Below, piece by piece: positions 8,512-17,026 of a DNA stretch of 64,000 nucleotides; position 1 is the stretch's first letter, and every line of letters starts with the position of its first letter. Where the stretch lies: contig JBAOHZ010000009.1 in assembly GCA_037045225.1 (NCBI GenBank), positions 868,001 through 932,000 on the forward strand. The letters run 5' to 3'. Made by a program: the position numbers and the translations under genes. This DNA comes from Nitrospira sp. Its GTDB lineage: Bacteria; Nitrospirota; Nitrospiria; Nitrospirales; Nitrospiraceae. The notes under the pieces are model-generated. The model was not told where the DNA came from. It saw nothing but the letters and a program-made list of their open reading frames with translations, and made no database searches.

Positions 8512-9819
8512 TTAGAGCGATTTGGCCCGATAGGTCAGCATCCGAGGCTGAATGTATTCCTCAATCACCTTTTTCGCGGTCGCCCGCTCCTGATCATTGG
8601 CCAGGGTCGCCAGATACTTGGCTTTGAGCTCCGCGTCCGGCTCCGGGATCAAGGCGTAACTGAGCACCACCTCAATCGTTGCCGGCGTCCCACCCTCCTT
8701 CACGGCCTGGGAGAACGGAACACGGCGTGTGTTGCCGCCCTTGATGAACGGGTCCGGAATCGGGCCGCGCAAAATCTTGTCGTAGGGAAGGCCGAATTGT
8801 TTCGTGTCCTCACCCAACACATTCCCTTGCGCATCCTTGATCGTGATCGAGAGGAAGAACTGCTTGAGCACCGGATCACCGTCGGGAAAACTATGCGGCA
8901 AGCTGCCGACCTTCACCAGCACAGTACCTTCCACTGCCGCTCCGGACTTCGTGGCGTCCACATCGATACGCGGCATCCACTCTGCCTGCAGATTGCGGTT
9001 CTTCAGCAACGTCCCCGGAATGACCACCCCGCGGAACCAATGGCGGCCGATTGCGCGAGTCATCGCACCGCGCTTCGACGTGGAACTCCCCGTGGACGGC
9101 TCCATATGGCAATCCTGACAGATGGTCCCTTGGAGGATCTCACCGGGCAAATCCTTCTGTGTGACATCCTTCACTTTGTCGAAATGACAGGAGGTGCAGA
9201 AATTCGCGCCACGAAACAGGGGCAACTGCGTGGCCGGATGCACCAGATTCTCTTCCGGATCAGCATAGGGCCCAAACAGCATGTCGCCCGGCTGCACCTT
9301 GTAGGTCGGAGGAGGCTGCGGCGTCGTTTCGACCGCGTTAATCAGGTGACAGGACGCACACCCAATCCCCTCGACCTGCGGCTTGCCGGACAGGATTTGC
9401 GCGCTGATCTTCTCGACATGCTGCGGGAAGACCGTCACGGCCGGCGCATGACAGGACAAGCAGCGCTGCCGTTCCTGCATCGTCGGGTTCGTCTGCATCC
9501 ACATCCCCAGTACCGTCCGGAACACCGGCGATTCGAATGACGTGCCATGCAGCAAGGCCGCGTCCACACGCCCGAACGATTTCAGGTCCGGGGTCTGCTC
9601 GCGCATCCCCTTCCACTCTTCGTAGTGACGATCATGGCACTGCTTACAGTCTTCCGATCGGATGAAGATCTTTTCGATCTCAGCCACCCAATCAGCCGGC
9701 GCCTGTCCATCAGACTTCTGCGCGATCGCCCGTTCGTGGAAGGTGACGTTCAGCAGGGCCAGGACCAGCAGCAACCCACCCATCACCCATGTTTGAATCG
9801 ATCGTCCCTTGTCGTTCAC
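8512..9819 (-). CDS. Pentaheme c-type cytochrome, paralogue of the downstream gene
   Basis: 435 residues. A signal segment (WVMGGLLLVLALLNVTFHERAIAQ region) is followed by five heme sites: CKQCH near residue 58, CLSCH 120, CASCH 154, CTSCH 208, CQDCH 234. Both this protein and the one at 7205 share CHAP after heme 2, CHLI after heme 3, a following FGPY/YGPY segment, and a heme-free C-terminal half, so they arose by tandem duplication. Electron transfer in the periplasm is the expected role; redox partners are not shown by sequence. First heme-protein gene after the NxrC-like and PDZ genes. Confidence 0.9.
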   Translation of the reverse strand: MNDKGRSIQTWVMGGLLLVLALLNVTFHERAIAQKSDGQAPADWVAEIEKIFIRSEDCKQCHDRHYEEWKGMREQTPDLKSFGRVDAALLHGTSFESPVFRTVLGMWMQTNPTMQERQRCLSCHAPAVTVFPQHVEKISAQILSGKPQVEGIGCASCHLINAVETTPQPPPTYKVQPGDMLFGPYADPEENLVHPATQLPLFRGANFCTSCHFDKVKDVTQKDLPGEILQGTICQDCHMEPSTGSSTSKRGAMTRAIGRHWFRGVVIPGTLLKNRNLQAEWMPRIDVDATKSGAAVEGTVLVKVGSLPHSFPDGDPVLKQFFLSITIKDAQGNVLGEDTKQFGLPYDKILRGPIPDPFIKGGNTRRVPFSQAVKEGGTPATIEVVLSYALIPEPDAELKAKYLATLANDQERATAKKVIEEYIQPRMLTYRAKSL

Positions 9820-9843
9820 GCTGCACTCGTACCCGGTTCTGAT

Positions 9844-10317
9844 TTAGTCCCGCTTGCATCCGACGAAATGAAAGTTCACACCCCAGCCCACCGGATCACC
9901 CGGATCTGCCGGTTCATAGGTCCCGACGGTAAAGTTACACTCTTTCATGGCCGCCTTAACGGCCTTCCCGAAATCGATCAGGTTGCGGACTTCCTTCTTG
10001 TCAATCTCCTTGATGACCGACCGCACCTTGATCCCCGCATAGTCTGCCCTGGAATTGCCGATCACTTCGAACACGGCCACACCTTCAGGCCGTTGCAACT
10101 TGAGTTCCTTCTGCACCTCTTCATCGACTTCGCCGACGGCAATCCCAAACTCTTCCCCGAGTTGAATGGCTTCCTCGACCGTCATCTCGCCGTTCGCACC
10201 GGGACCTGCCTCGGCCTGGCTGCCCCAGCCCATTGCGGAAAGCAGGACCCCACACACACAAAGAGCCCTTCCGAGAGAAAGGGCTCTGTTCAGGATCGCG
10301 CGATTCTTCTGGGACAT
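9844..10317 (-). CDS. Secreted PDZ-like domain protein
   Basis: 157 residues with a signal peptide (ALCVCGVLLSAMGWGSQAEA) followed by a single PDZ-like domain. The recognisable portion is GVAVFEVIGNSRADYAGIKVRSVIKEIDKKEV, the ligand-groove and core strands of a PDZ fold. It has no protease domain, so it is a binding or scaffolding protein, probably periplasmic. Two cysteines flank the C-terminal strand (ECNF and VGCKRD) and may form a disulfide. ATG 10317 has GGAGGGA close upstream. It sits between the NxrC-like subunit and the pentaheme cytochromes, which suggests a role in organising that electron-transfer chain, but this is inference. Confidence 0.7.
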   Translation of the reverse strand: MSQKNRAILNRALSLGRALCVCGVLLSAMGWGSQAEAGPGANGEMTVEEAIQLGEEFGIAVGEVDEEVQKELKLQRPEGVAVFEVIGNSRADYAGIKVRSVIKEIDKKEVRNLIDFGKAVKAAMKECNFTVGTYEPADPGDPVGWGVNFHFVGCKRD

Positions 10318-10374
10318 TCCCTCCAACGGTCTCGCCTCCACATCCTGCCGACTGTATCATCCTACCAGGAAGAA

Positions 10375-11217
10375 TTACGTCTTTGTGATCGGATCGAGCG
10401 CGAGTTGAAACCAAGGGGCAATGGCTTTCTGTCCGTTGCGCTCTTTGTTCTCCCCGTTCCACACCGCAAAAGACACAGCCTGGATACGCCCCGGAATCAG
10501 CTTGGCTTCATTCTCCTGCTCTTCACTCGACAAGGGCCGACGCATCACGACCCGCCACGTGCCGTCTTTCCAGGTGGCTTTTCCCTGGACGCGTCCCTGC
10601 TTCTCCTTGGTGGTCAGGGTGCTGAAGCCGCCGCCGATCAAATCTTCCACCGAAGACGCCCGCCGCGGAATCACCTCAAAGCGCCTGGGTTCACCGCTTC
10701 CGGTCTTGTCTTTTTCGGTGGTTCTGGACGCACGCCGGTCGATGTCGCTCTGCCAATCGGCCTTCCAATGCCAGATATTGATGTAATGATCCAGCTGGCC
10801 CATACAGAAAAATGCCGGCGCATCGCCAAGCGGTAATCCCAACGCCACGCCGTCACGGAAGGTACCCGGCGTCAAACGATCGTTTTTCGTATTGTCCTGC
10901 CATTCCAATAAGAAGGCGATGTCGGTTCCGTTATGCACGGCGCGCACGGACAACGCGTGGGCCGTCGGCTCCGGCCACACCGGACGGGTAATCACCTGCC
11001 CGCTTAAGGGCAACGTCATAGGCGCAATTTTCTGCCACAGAGGATCTTCAGGAGCGACCGGGATGTCTCCTGTAATCGCCTGTGCACGGATAATCATGCC
11101 TTCTGAGCTGACGATGGGGATACCGAGACCACCCAGAACGAGGGCGAGAACAAACAGGCAGGAGAGAAGTGTCACTAACCGAGTGCGGGATGTGTGAACC
11201 GATATCATTCGCCTCAT
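10375..11217 (-). CDS. NxrC-like / ethylbenzene dehydrogenase gamma-like heme-b subunit (short form)
   Basis: About 280 residues, with an N-terminal signal segment after MRRMIS, hence periplasmic. It resembles the gamma subunit of type II DMSO-reductase enzymes (ethylbenzene dehydrogenase, dimethylsulfide dehydrogenase, candidate nitrite oxidoreductase NxrC), which binds one heme b through Met and Lys. Visible family features are VAPEDPLW near the mature start, LLEWQDNTKND, CMGQ followed by INIWHWKADWQ (the likely Met ligand region) and ERNGQKAIAPWF near the end (likely Lys ligand). ATG 11217 or 11208 could be the start. It is a paralogue of the gene at 17027 but lacks the latter's WDYYFEEP insertion. 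NXR partners are not in the window. Confidence 0.82.
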   Translation of the reverse strand: MRRMISVHTSRTRLVTLLSCLFVLALVLGGLGIPIVSSEGMIIRAQAITGDIPVAPEDPLWQKIAPMTLPLSGQVITRPVWPEPTAHALSVRAVHNGTDIAFLLEWQDNTKNDRLTPGTFRDGVALGLPLGDAPAFFCMGQLDHYINIWHWKADWQSDIDRRASRTTEKDKTGSGEPRRFEVIPRRASSVEDLIGGGFSTLTTKEKQGRVQGKATWKDGTWRVVMRRPLSSEEQENEAKLIPGRIQAVSFAVWNGENKERNGQKAIAPWFQLALDPITKT

Positions 11218-11292
11218 GTCCCGACGCAATCCGCTAACCGTGAAAACCCCCGCACCCAGTGCGCGCGCGGGACGCTGAATCCGCCACTCCAA

Positions 11293-12546
11293 TTACCACA
11301 GTTTGGCGCGACGAATCTTATTTTCACCCCGCTCACAGATGTACAGATATCCCTGCGTATCAAGCGTCAGCCCCACCGGAGAATTCACCACCGCCTCGAT
11401 GGCGAGCAGACCATCGCCGTGCTTCAGCGCACCGGCGGCATCTTTGGCAACAAACCGCGCGGCACCGCAGCCGCCCATGTTCTTATCATCGTACCCGCTG
11501 TCGCCGTTGCCGGCCACCGTACTAATGACGCCCGTGTCGGCATCCACCTTTCGAACTCGATGGTTGCCGGTATCAGAGATATAGGCGTGATTGTGTTGAT
11601 CGAAGACGATGGCTTCCGGCGCGTGCAACATCGACTTCGCCGCCGGCTTCCCGTCTCCATCATATCCGTACCGGCAAACACCGGCGAGGGTAGAAATCAG
11701 CCCGGTCTTACGATCGATTTTGCGCACTCGATTGCTGCCTTTGTCGACGATGTATACATCACCGGCATTGTCGACGGCGATCCCGACGATATCATACAAC
11801 CGCGCCTCCAAGGCCGGACGACCATCATCGAGGTACATCGACAAACTCAGACCATCCGAACAAACCGGCATCAGCCACCCGTTATCATCACTGAAGTCGA
11901 TTCCAATTGCGTCGCCGGACAATACGACCAGGTTACGTGCCACCAATGGCTGCTCCCGGGCCTCATCTTCCGCGGTCCAACTTCCCGCGATGGTTTCCAC
12001 CAGACCGGTGCGCGAGTCGTACCGACGAATTCGGTGCGCCTGCGTATCCGCGATATACATGACGTCGTCCGCGTCGAAGGCAATCGCCGCAGGCCAGGTC
12101 AAATTGACCTCTAGCGCCGGGCCGTCGCCATTAAATCCATGCTCACCGGTGCCCACGACCGTCGTGATCGTTCCAGTCTCACGATCGATTTTTCGAATCC
12201 GGTTACTTCCTGAATCACAGACATAGAGATCGTTGCGGGAATCGCAGACGATATCCAACGGCAGATACAGGCCGGCTTCTCCGCAAGGCCCTTCATCGCC
12301 GCTGTAGCAGGTCTCGCCAATGCCGGCAAAATTATGGACGGTGCCCTCTGTGAGACTGACACGACGAACCCGGTCGCTGCCTGATTCGGCGAAGTACAGC
12401 CAGCGTTCGTCTCGATCCAGTGCGACATGGTGCGGAAGGGGAATGCCGGCTTTGACAGCCCGCTTGCCGTCTCCCGTGCTTCGCGCCTTCCCGTTTCCGG
12501 CAAAGGTTTCGATATATCCGACCGCTAATTGAACGTCCGTTTCCAT
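11293..12546 (-). CDS. NHL-repeat beta-propeller protein
   Basis: About 417 residues made of repeated NHL units: blades carry patterns such as NRIRKIDRETGTITTVVGTG, HRIRRYDSRTGLVETIAG, NRVRKIDRKTGLISTLAG and HRVRKVDADTGVISTVAG, each with an upstream LYVCDSG/MYIADTQ/VYIVDKG/AYISDTG strand. About six blades are present. No signal peptide is seen with ATG 12546, so it should be cytosolic unless the start is further upstream inside tatA. NHL propellers bind proteins or ligands; no catalytic residues are evident. It sits between tatA and the NxrC-like gene, which suggests a part in assembly of the exported enzyme. Start codon lacks a clear ribosome-binding site. Confidence 0.88.
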   Translation of the reverse strand: METDVQLAVGYIETFAGNGKARSTGDGKRAVKAGIPLPHHVALDRDERWLYFAESGSDRVRRVSLTEGTVHNFAGIGETCYSGDEGPCGEAGLYLPLDIVCDSRNDLYVCDSGSNRIRKIDRETGTITTVVGTGEHGFNGDGPALEVNLTWPAAIAFDADDVMYIADTQAHRIRRYDSRTGLVETIAGSWTAEDEAREQPLVARNLVVLSGDAIGIDFSDDNGWLMPVCSDGLSLSMYLDDGRPALEARLYDIVGIAVDNAGDVYIVDKGSNRVRKIDRKTGLISTLAGVCRYGYDGDGKPAAKSMLHAPEAIVFDQHNHAYISDTGNHRVRKVDADTGVISTVAGNGDSGYDDKNMGGCGAARFVAKDAAGALKHGDGLLAIEAVVNSPVGLTLDTQGYLYICERGENKIRRAKLW

Positions 12547-12592
12547 AACTGTGTCAATCCGTTCTATGCTGGGCCCATGGTGGGAACAAATG

Positions 12593-12886
12593 CTATGCGC
12601 GCGCGGCCGGAGGCGCTGCGGCGACCGGCTGCTCAACAACAGGCGTCGGCATCGTCACCGGCGTCGGGGCCTGAATGGCCTGTGCCTGCAGCGGTTCGGC
12701 CTGCTGAGCCTGCGCTTGCGCCTGGGCCTCAGCCTCGATCGCATCCGCCTCATGGACGGATTTCTTAAAGCCCTTGATCGCCTTGCCGATCCCCTCACCA
12801 AGCTGCGGCAACTTCCCTGCCCCGAAAATAATCAGCACGATAAACAGGATCAGAATCAACTCTGTAAAACCAAGACTGCCAAACAT
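12593..12886 (-). CDS. tatA: Sec-independent translocase protein TatA/TatE
   Basis: 97 residues. The N-terminal membrane helix (LGFTELILILFIVLIIFGAGKLP) and the FGAGKLPQLGEGIGKAIKGFKKS amphipathic helix are classic TatA. The tail is an unusually long Ala/Gln/Pro-rich stretch with repeated AQAQ units. It forms the pore of the twin-arginine pathway, which exports folded cofactor-containing proteins. AAGGAGA lies 6 bases before the ATG. No tatC is nearby. Its place among TorD, ferredoxin and NxrC-like genes suggests a Tat component linked to export of the molybdoenzyme. Confidence 0.95.
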   Translation of the reverse strand: MFGSLGFTELILILFIVLIIFGAGKLPQLGEGIGKAIKGFKKSVHEADAIEAEAQAQAQAQQAEPLQAQAIQAPTPVTMPTPVVEQPVAAAPPAARA

Positions 12887-12910
12887 GGTGTGTCTCCTTT
12901 GCTCACATGT

Positions 12911-13723
12911 TCAGGATGCGGCTCCCTCTTTGGCTTTCTTCGCGAATCGTTCTTTCAAGCGCTGACGAGCCTGTTCGGCCTGCTCGAACATCTTGCACTT
13001 GTCGTAGACGCTGATCAAGTTGTAGTAGGCGAGGGGTTCGTCTGGACTGTGCTCCACCGCACTTTCCATAACCTTGATCGCCAAATCCGTCTTCCGGTGA
13101 TTGAGAGCGATTTCCATCAATTTGAAGCTCGCCTCCAGATGCTTCGGATCTAACTCTAAGACACGAAGATAGCACTGGATCGCCATGTCCATGGTGTTGT
13201 AATCGGAGACTTGTGGATTGTCGAGCTCCACGTACACACCGGCGAGATTGTACCACGCCATCGGATCGTCGGGCGTGATCTCGACAAGCCGCTCGTAGTA
13301 ATTCTTCGACTCCATGTACTTTCGCTTATCCGCCTGCACGCGGCCGAGATTGAACAGCGCGAGCACATCATAGGCATGCACATCGAGCGCGCGCTTGAAT
13401 TCAGCTTCAGCCTCGTCGATCATCCCCTTGGTCGCATAGATGGTCCCGAGGTTGGAGTAGTACATTGCGAGCGACCGATTCATCTCGGTCCGGAGCCCCT
13501 CCGCCATCTCGATCGACTTTTTCACTTCGGTGAGCGCATCGTCAAGGCGGCCCTTGCTGAAATACAACTCTCCCAGCCGGCACCGTGCCTGAAAATCGTC
13601 CGCTTCGGTACTGAGCAGTTTTTCGATTTCCGCAATTTCTTCATCCGGGCTCAACGGTTGATCGCCAGGATCCACCGCCGCACTCCCCTGCTCTGCTCCG
13701 CCTGTCTGTGTCTGTTCATCCAT
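12911..13723 (-). CDS. TPR-repeat protein
   Basis: 270 residues, cytoplasmic, no signal peptide. At least five tetratricopeptide repeats are visible, e.g. ARCRLGELYFSKGRLDDAL, YYSNLGTIYATKGMIDEAE, ALFNLGRVQADKRKYMES, AWYNLAGVYVELDN and AYYNLISVYDKCKMFEQAE. The first 35 residues are acidic and likely disordered. TPR proteins are assembly or scaffold factors; the target is unknown. It precedes tatA by 24 bases in the same direction, so they are probably co-transcribed. Confidence 0.88.
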   Translation of the reverse strand: MDEQTQTGGAEQGSAAVDPGDQPLSPDEEIAEIEKLLSTEADDFQARCRLGELYFSKGRLDDALTEVKKSIEMAEGLRTEMNRSLAMYYSNLGTIYATKGMIDEAEAEFKRALDVHAYDVLALFNLGRVQADKRKYMESKNYYERLVEITPDDPMAWYNLAGVYVELDNPQVSDYNTMDMAIQCYLRVLELDPKHLEASFKLMEIALNHRKTDLAIKVMESAVEHSPDEPLAYYNLISVYDKCKMFEQAEQARQRLKERFAKKAKEGAAS

Positions 13724-13756
13724 AACAACGTATCCTAATCTGGGTGACTCATAAGA

Positions 13757-14878
13757 TTAAATTTGTCCACCAACGAGAGATTCCTGCGTGCCGACAAGGG
13801 GTGGCCTGGTCACCGCCGCCTGTTCCGTCAGCGCACCTTTGGGACGGTCGAGCGTCAGTAACATCACCCCGAGCACCACCATCAGCGTCAAACTGGAAAA
13901 TAACAACGCATAGCCGGCGATAAACATCAACGCGAGGCCGTATCCCGCCAGACGCCCCATCGACACGAGCCTGATCACGGTGTACGACCAACAGAGCAGC
14001 CCTGCGACATAAAAGGCAAAGGGCAGATAGAAGGTATACCCCATGCCCATCTGAAAGATCCAGCTGATCCCCTCCCCGGCTTTCCGGATGGAATTGGCCA
14101 ACACCGGATTGTAGAGCCCCAGGAAATAATCCATAAACAGCAACCCAAAGAACACCACCGCCGAAACGGCACCGAACCAGATTGCGCGTCGGCGCTGCTG
14201 CCGGTTCCTGGTTCGGAACGACACCCCGCGCCCATAGGCCCAGAACACCAGGATGCTGGCAAGCACCATCAACGCTTCGCCGAGACGATTGGCCTCATAC
14301 ACGAACGGCGGGGCCGCAATGACCCCCATCCACCCATAGGCGGTGGAGAAAATTTGATAATAGAGCCACCCGGATATGCCGAAGTAATACACCACCCCCA
14401 TGACTCGCTTCGACCACTCCTGTTGCTGCGAGAGATACTCCAACATCAATGCAGTGAGCGCAATGAGGGTCACGATATTGTAGACGATAGCACCCAGCAT
14501 GGCCGGCGGCACAATCAAGAAAGAAACCGTGAGGATCAGCAGAAGCGCCACACTGGGAATCGTAACGGCATTAAATCCCGTGATCCCCCTGGTACGAGCC
14601 CGATTGACCAACAGCACCACCAAGGCCAGAAACACAAAGATTGCAACGACATTCAACAGGGCGAACCCCACGGACGTCAGCACCTGGAAGATCGTCCCCA
14701 CCCACTCATGCTGGGCCGCAATCTTGCTGATATGCATGCCGAGCCGGGAGACTAGCCGATAGAGGACGAGCTCGAAAAACCCGACGAACAACACCACCTT
14801 GATGGTGTATTCGAACAGCAACCCCTGATCTTCAACCCGTCCGGTTGTCCGTTCGACGGCGGCGGCTCCAGCAGACAT
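13757..14878 (-). CDS. Polytopic membrane protein of unknown function
   Basis: About 373 residues with roughly ten hydrophobic segments, starting at TIKVVLFVGFFELVLYRLVS and ending at LFSSLTLMVVLGVMLLTL. I do not recognise the family. Arg-rich loops (FRTRNRQQRRRA) suggest cytoplasmic sides. The ATG at 14878 has AGGGGG five bases upstream and is preferred to the frame-extended start at 14923. Lies between the radical SAM gene and the TPR/tatA genes in the NXR-accessory region; a role as membrane anchor or quinone-reactive subunit is possible but not shown. Confidence 0.75.
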   Translation of the reverse strand: MSAGAAAVERTTGRVEDQGLLFEYTIKVVLFVGFFELVLYRLVSRLGMHISKIAAQHEWVGTIFQVLTSVGFALLNVVAIFVFLALVVLLVNRARTRGITGFNAVTIPSVALLLILTVSFLIVPPAMLGAIVYNIVTLIALTALMLEYLSQQQEWSKRVMGVVYYFGISGWLYYQIFSTAYGWMGVIAAPPFVYEANRLGEALMVLASILVFWAYGRGVSFRTRNRQQRRRAIWFGAVSAVVFFGLLFMDYFLGLYNPVLANSIRKAGEGISWIFQMGMGYTFYLPFAFYVAGLLCWSYTVIRLVSMGRLAGYGLALMFIAGYALLFSSLTLMVVLGVMLLTLDRPKGALTEQAAVTRPPLVGTQESLVGGQI

Positions 14879-14968
14879 CTCAGCCCCCTGTGCAAAACGT
14901 TGATGATAATCCTCTGACCACAACCGGTCAACGCCGCAGGGCAGCCTGCGCTGATGACCGCACGAACA

Positions 14969-16750
14969 CTATGAGCCGGTCGGTTGTGGCACTTGCAACG
15001 CTTGCGACTTGGCCCGGGCGATATAGAGCAACCCATCGGCCATGGAATAGTTAAACGGTAATTCGCACACCACTTCGCTGATTTTTTCGTAGACCTGCTG
15101 ATAGAGCTGCTCGGACTGAGCAGGCGTCATACCTTCCTGCACTTCAAAAAAGAAGCCCAGGCTGAGGTCTTCGGTCGCCGGCCGCATGATACGCCTGATC
15201 CCGTAACTCCCCGGATCACTCATGATCGGCGCCTCTTTCTCCAGATCGAACAGACAGGGCTGACAGGAGAATCCATAGGATTCATGGAGCTTCTTATTCC
15301 CCACCACGAAGTTCATGGTCTCAAGCGCTTCTTCCTCTTTCTCCGTGGGGAACCCGACGATCACATAACAATGCACGGCAATCCCAAGATCGACGCAGTC
15401 ATCGACGATTCGGCGAACGGATTCCTGCTTGATCCCCTTTTTCATGAAATCCATGACTCGCTGATTAAAGGATTCCAGTCCGAAGACGATCTTCAAACAG
15501 CCAGCATCTCGCATCTGGCCAAGCAGTTCGCGTGTCAGATTCTTTTCGAACCGCAATTCGCAGGTCCACTTCACATTCACCTGTCGATCGATCATCTGCT
15601 GGCATAGGCGTTTGGTTGGAGAGAGCGCGAAACATTCGTCGGTGAAGAAAAATGATTGCGCGCCATAGCGTTCTTTCAACCAAACCAGATCGTCCACCGT
15701 CTTACCCGGATCACGCTGTCTGAAGTTCTGGTGATCCAACGTGAGGGCGCAGAACGCGCAATCTTTGTAGTAGCAGCCACGTGAAAATTGGACTGGCAGG
15801 ACAGGCTCTGGAGACAAATACAGATCCAGTGGAAAGCCGTCGTAATTGGGCGCGGTAAGCTGATTGATATTTTCGGAATAAAAGGGCTGATTAACAGTAA
15901 TTTTGCCGTTCTGGCGATAAATCAGATTCGGAACCTTGCTGAAATCCCGCTTGCCGTCCATCTGGTGTACCAGCTCCAGCAGAGCGGTTTCGCCTTCAAA
16001 CACGACGAAGTCATCAACCAGATCGAACAGCCAAGGGCAACGCCGAAGATTATCGACCAGCCGGGTAAAGATACTTCCGCCAACCGTCACATGCAGTTCC
16101 GGCGCATGCTCCTTGATCAGTCGGCACAGCGTAAGACCGGGAATAATTTGCGAGGTCGCGGTAATCGAGACACCGACCAGATCGGGGCGATCAGCCAAAA
16201 TGGACGGCAACACATGTTCGCGGAAGAGGCTGATATAGGGATTCTGCCCTTCGTCGCGAATGGCCTTGATCAGGTCCTTCGACGAGTAGATCGAATAGTC
16301 GCCGAATTGGTTATCGACCACGGTCATCCGAGTCGGAAAATACAGAGAGGACAATACCTCGAGCCATTTATCGATCAGAAAGAGGCTATTGCGGTAGGCC
16401 TCAATATCGTAAAATCCTTCTCCCCGCAGCGTCTCTTTTGCCAACTCAATTCGCTCGAACAAATACGGAAACCGGTCCAGCGATTCGATCACACGAGCCA
16501 GCTGCTCCGCACTCCCGGGCCCGGTCTCTCCGGTACGCTCCCGCTCGAGATTCTTCTGCTTGGCAACGAGTTGCTGATAGAGGTCATGCGCAAAGGACTG
16601 CGTCAGCACCTTGTCCAGCAACTCAATACCGAGATCGCGCTGCGAGACGTCCCTCACGCCAGCCTGAGTGAGGAATCCGGTCAATGATGGAAGACTGAGG
16701 TAGGGCTGAGACGGGTGCCACGTAGGAGGAAACAGGAGTGAAACTTTCAT
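14969..16750 (-). CDS. B12-binding radical SAM protein, BchE-like architecture
   Basis: 593 residues. The N-terminal third is a cobalamin-binding Rossmann domain (DLVGVSITATSQIIPGL, VTVGGSIFTRL, VFEGETALLELV). The radical SAM domain has the cluster motif SRGCYYKDCAFC near residues 324-332, which is CX4CX2C, a variant seen in related B12 radical SAM enzymes in place of CX3CX2C. Later motifs FFFTDECFAL, KIVFGLESFNQRV and YVIVGFPTE are typical of the fold. The family includes methyltransferases and the oxygen-independent protoporphyrin/chlorophyll cyclase BchE. The substrate is unknown. A strong hairpin separates it from the upstream NxrC-like gene. Confidence 0.85.
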   Translation of the reverse strand: MKVSLLFPPTWHPSQPYLSLPSLTGFLTQAGVRDVSQRDLGIELLDKVLTQSFAHDLYQQLVAKQKNLERERTGETGPGSAEQLARVIESLDRFPYLFERIELAKETLRGEGFYDIEAYRNSLFLIDKWLEVLSSLYFPTRMTVVDNQFGDYSIYSSKDLIKAIRDEGQNPYISLFREHVLPSILADRPDLVGVSITATSQIIPGLTLCRLIKEHAPELHVTVGGSIFTRLVDNLRRCPWLFDLVDDFVVFEGETALLELVHQMDGKRDFSKVPNLIYRQNGKITVNQPFYSENINQLTAPNYDGFPLDLYLSPEPVLPVQFSRGCYYKDCAFCALTLDHQNFRQRDPGKTVDDLVWLKERYGAQSFFFTDECFALSPTKRLCQQMIDRQVNVKWTCELRFEKNLTRELLGQMRDAGCLKIVFGLESFNQRVMDFMKKGIKQESVRRIVDDCVDLGIAVHCYVIVGFPTEKEEEALETMNFVVGNKKLHESYGFSCQPCLFDLEKEAPIMSDPGSYGIRRIMRPATEDLSLGFFFEVQEGMTPAQSEQLYQQVYEKISEVVCELPFNYSMADGLLYIARAKSQALQVPQPTGS

Positions 16751-16912
16751 AGGATTATCTTTATATTAAGCAGGAAAATCAGTGTTTTCAGAAGAGTTGC
16801 ACCGTATCGGTTTATACACTCCGCTCAAGTCCGAATGCAACCCTCCGCCTCTCGCAGTGCGAGAAATTTAGATCACTCAGCGGGAAACATTCTCTCCCTC
16901 CAAATGCACGAA

Positions 16913-16954
16913 GGCCCCGAGTCACTTTGCCATTTCTGGCAACGACTCGGGGCC
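16913..16954. terminator. Strong hairpin between the NxrC-like gene and the radical SAM gene
   Basis: An 11-bp perfect stem (GGCCCCGAGTC 16913-16923 with GACTCGGGGCC 16944-16954) encloses an inner stem TTGCCA/TGGCAA with a TTTC loop. On the minus strand it follows the NxrC-like gene (stop at 17027). The downstream minus-strand sequence has only scattered T residues, so termination may be inefficient; it could also act as an mRNA stabiliser. Confidence 0.6.
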
Positions 16955-17026
16955 CTCTTGCTACGAATCTGAAACTCTGTTCCTGCCCAACACAGGAGCA
17001 GGATCGGCCACGTCAGGCCACTTAGC

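Noticed and set aside
10262..10287. 9-bp hairpin (AGAGCCCTT/AAGGGCTCT) in the signal-peptide region of the PDZ-like gene, followed by GT repeats on the minus strand
   Set aside because: It is inside the coding region and lacks a T-run; it may be coincidence of Arg-Ala-Leu codons. It was not called as a terminator.
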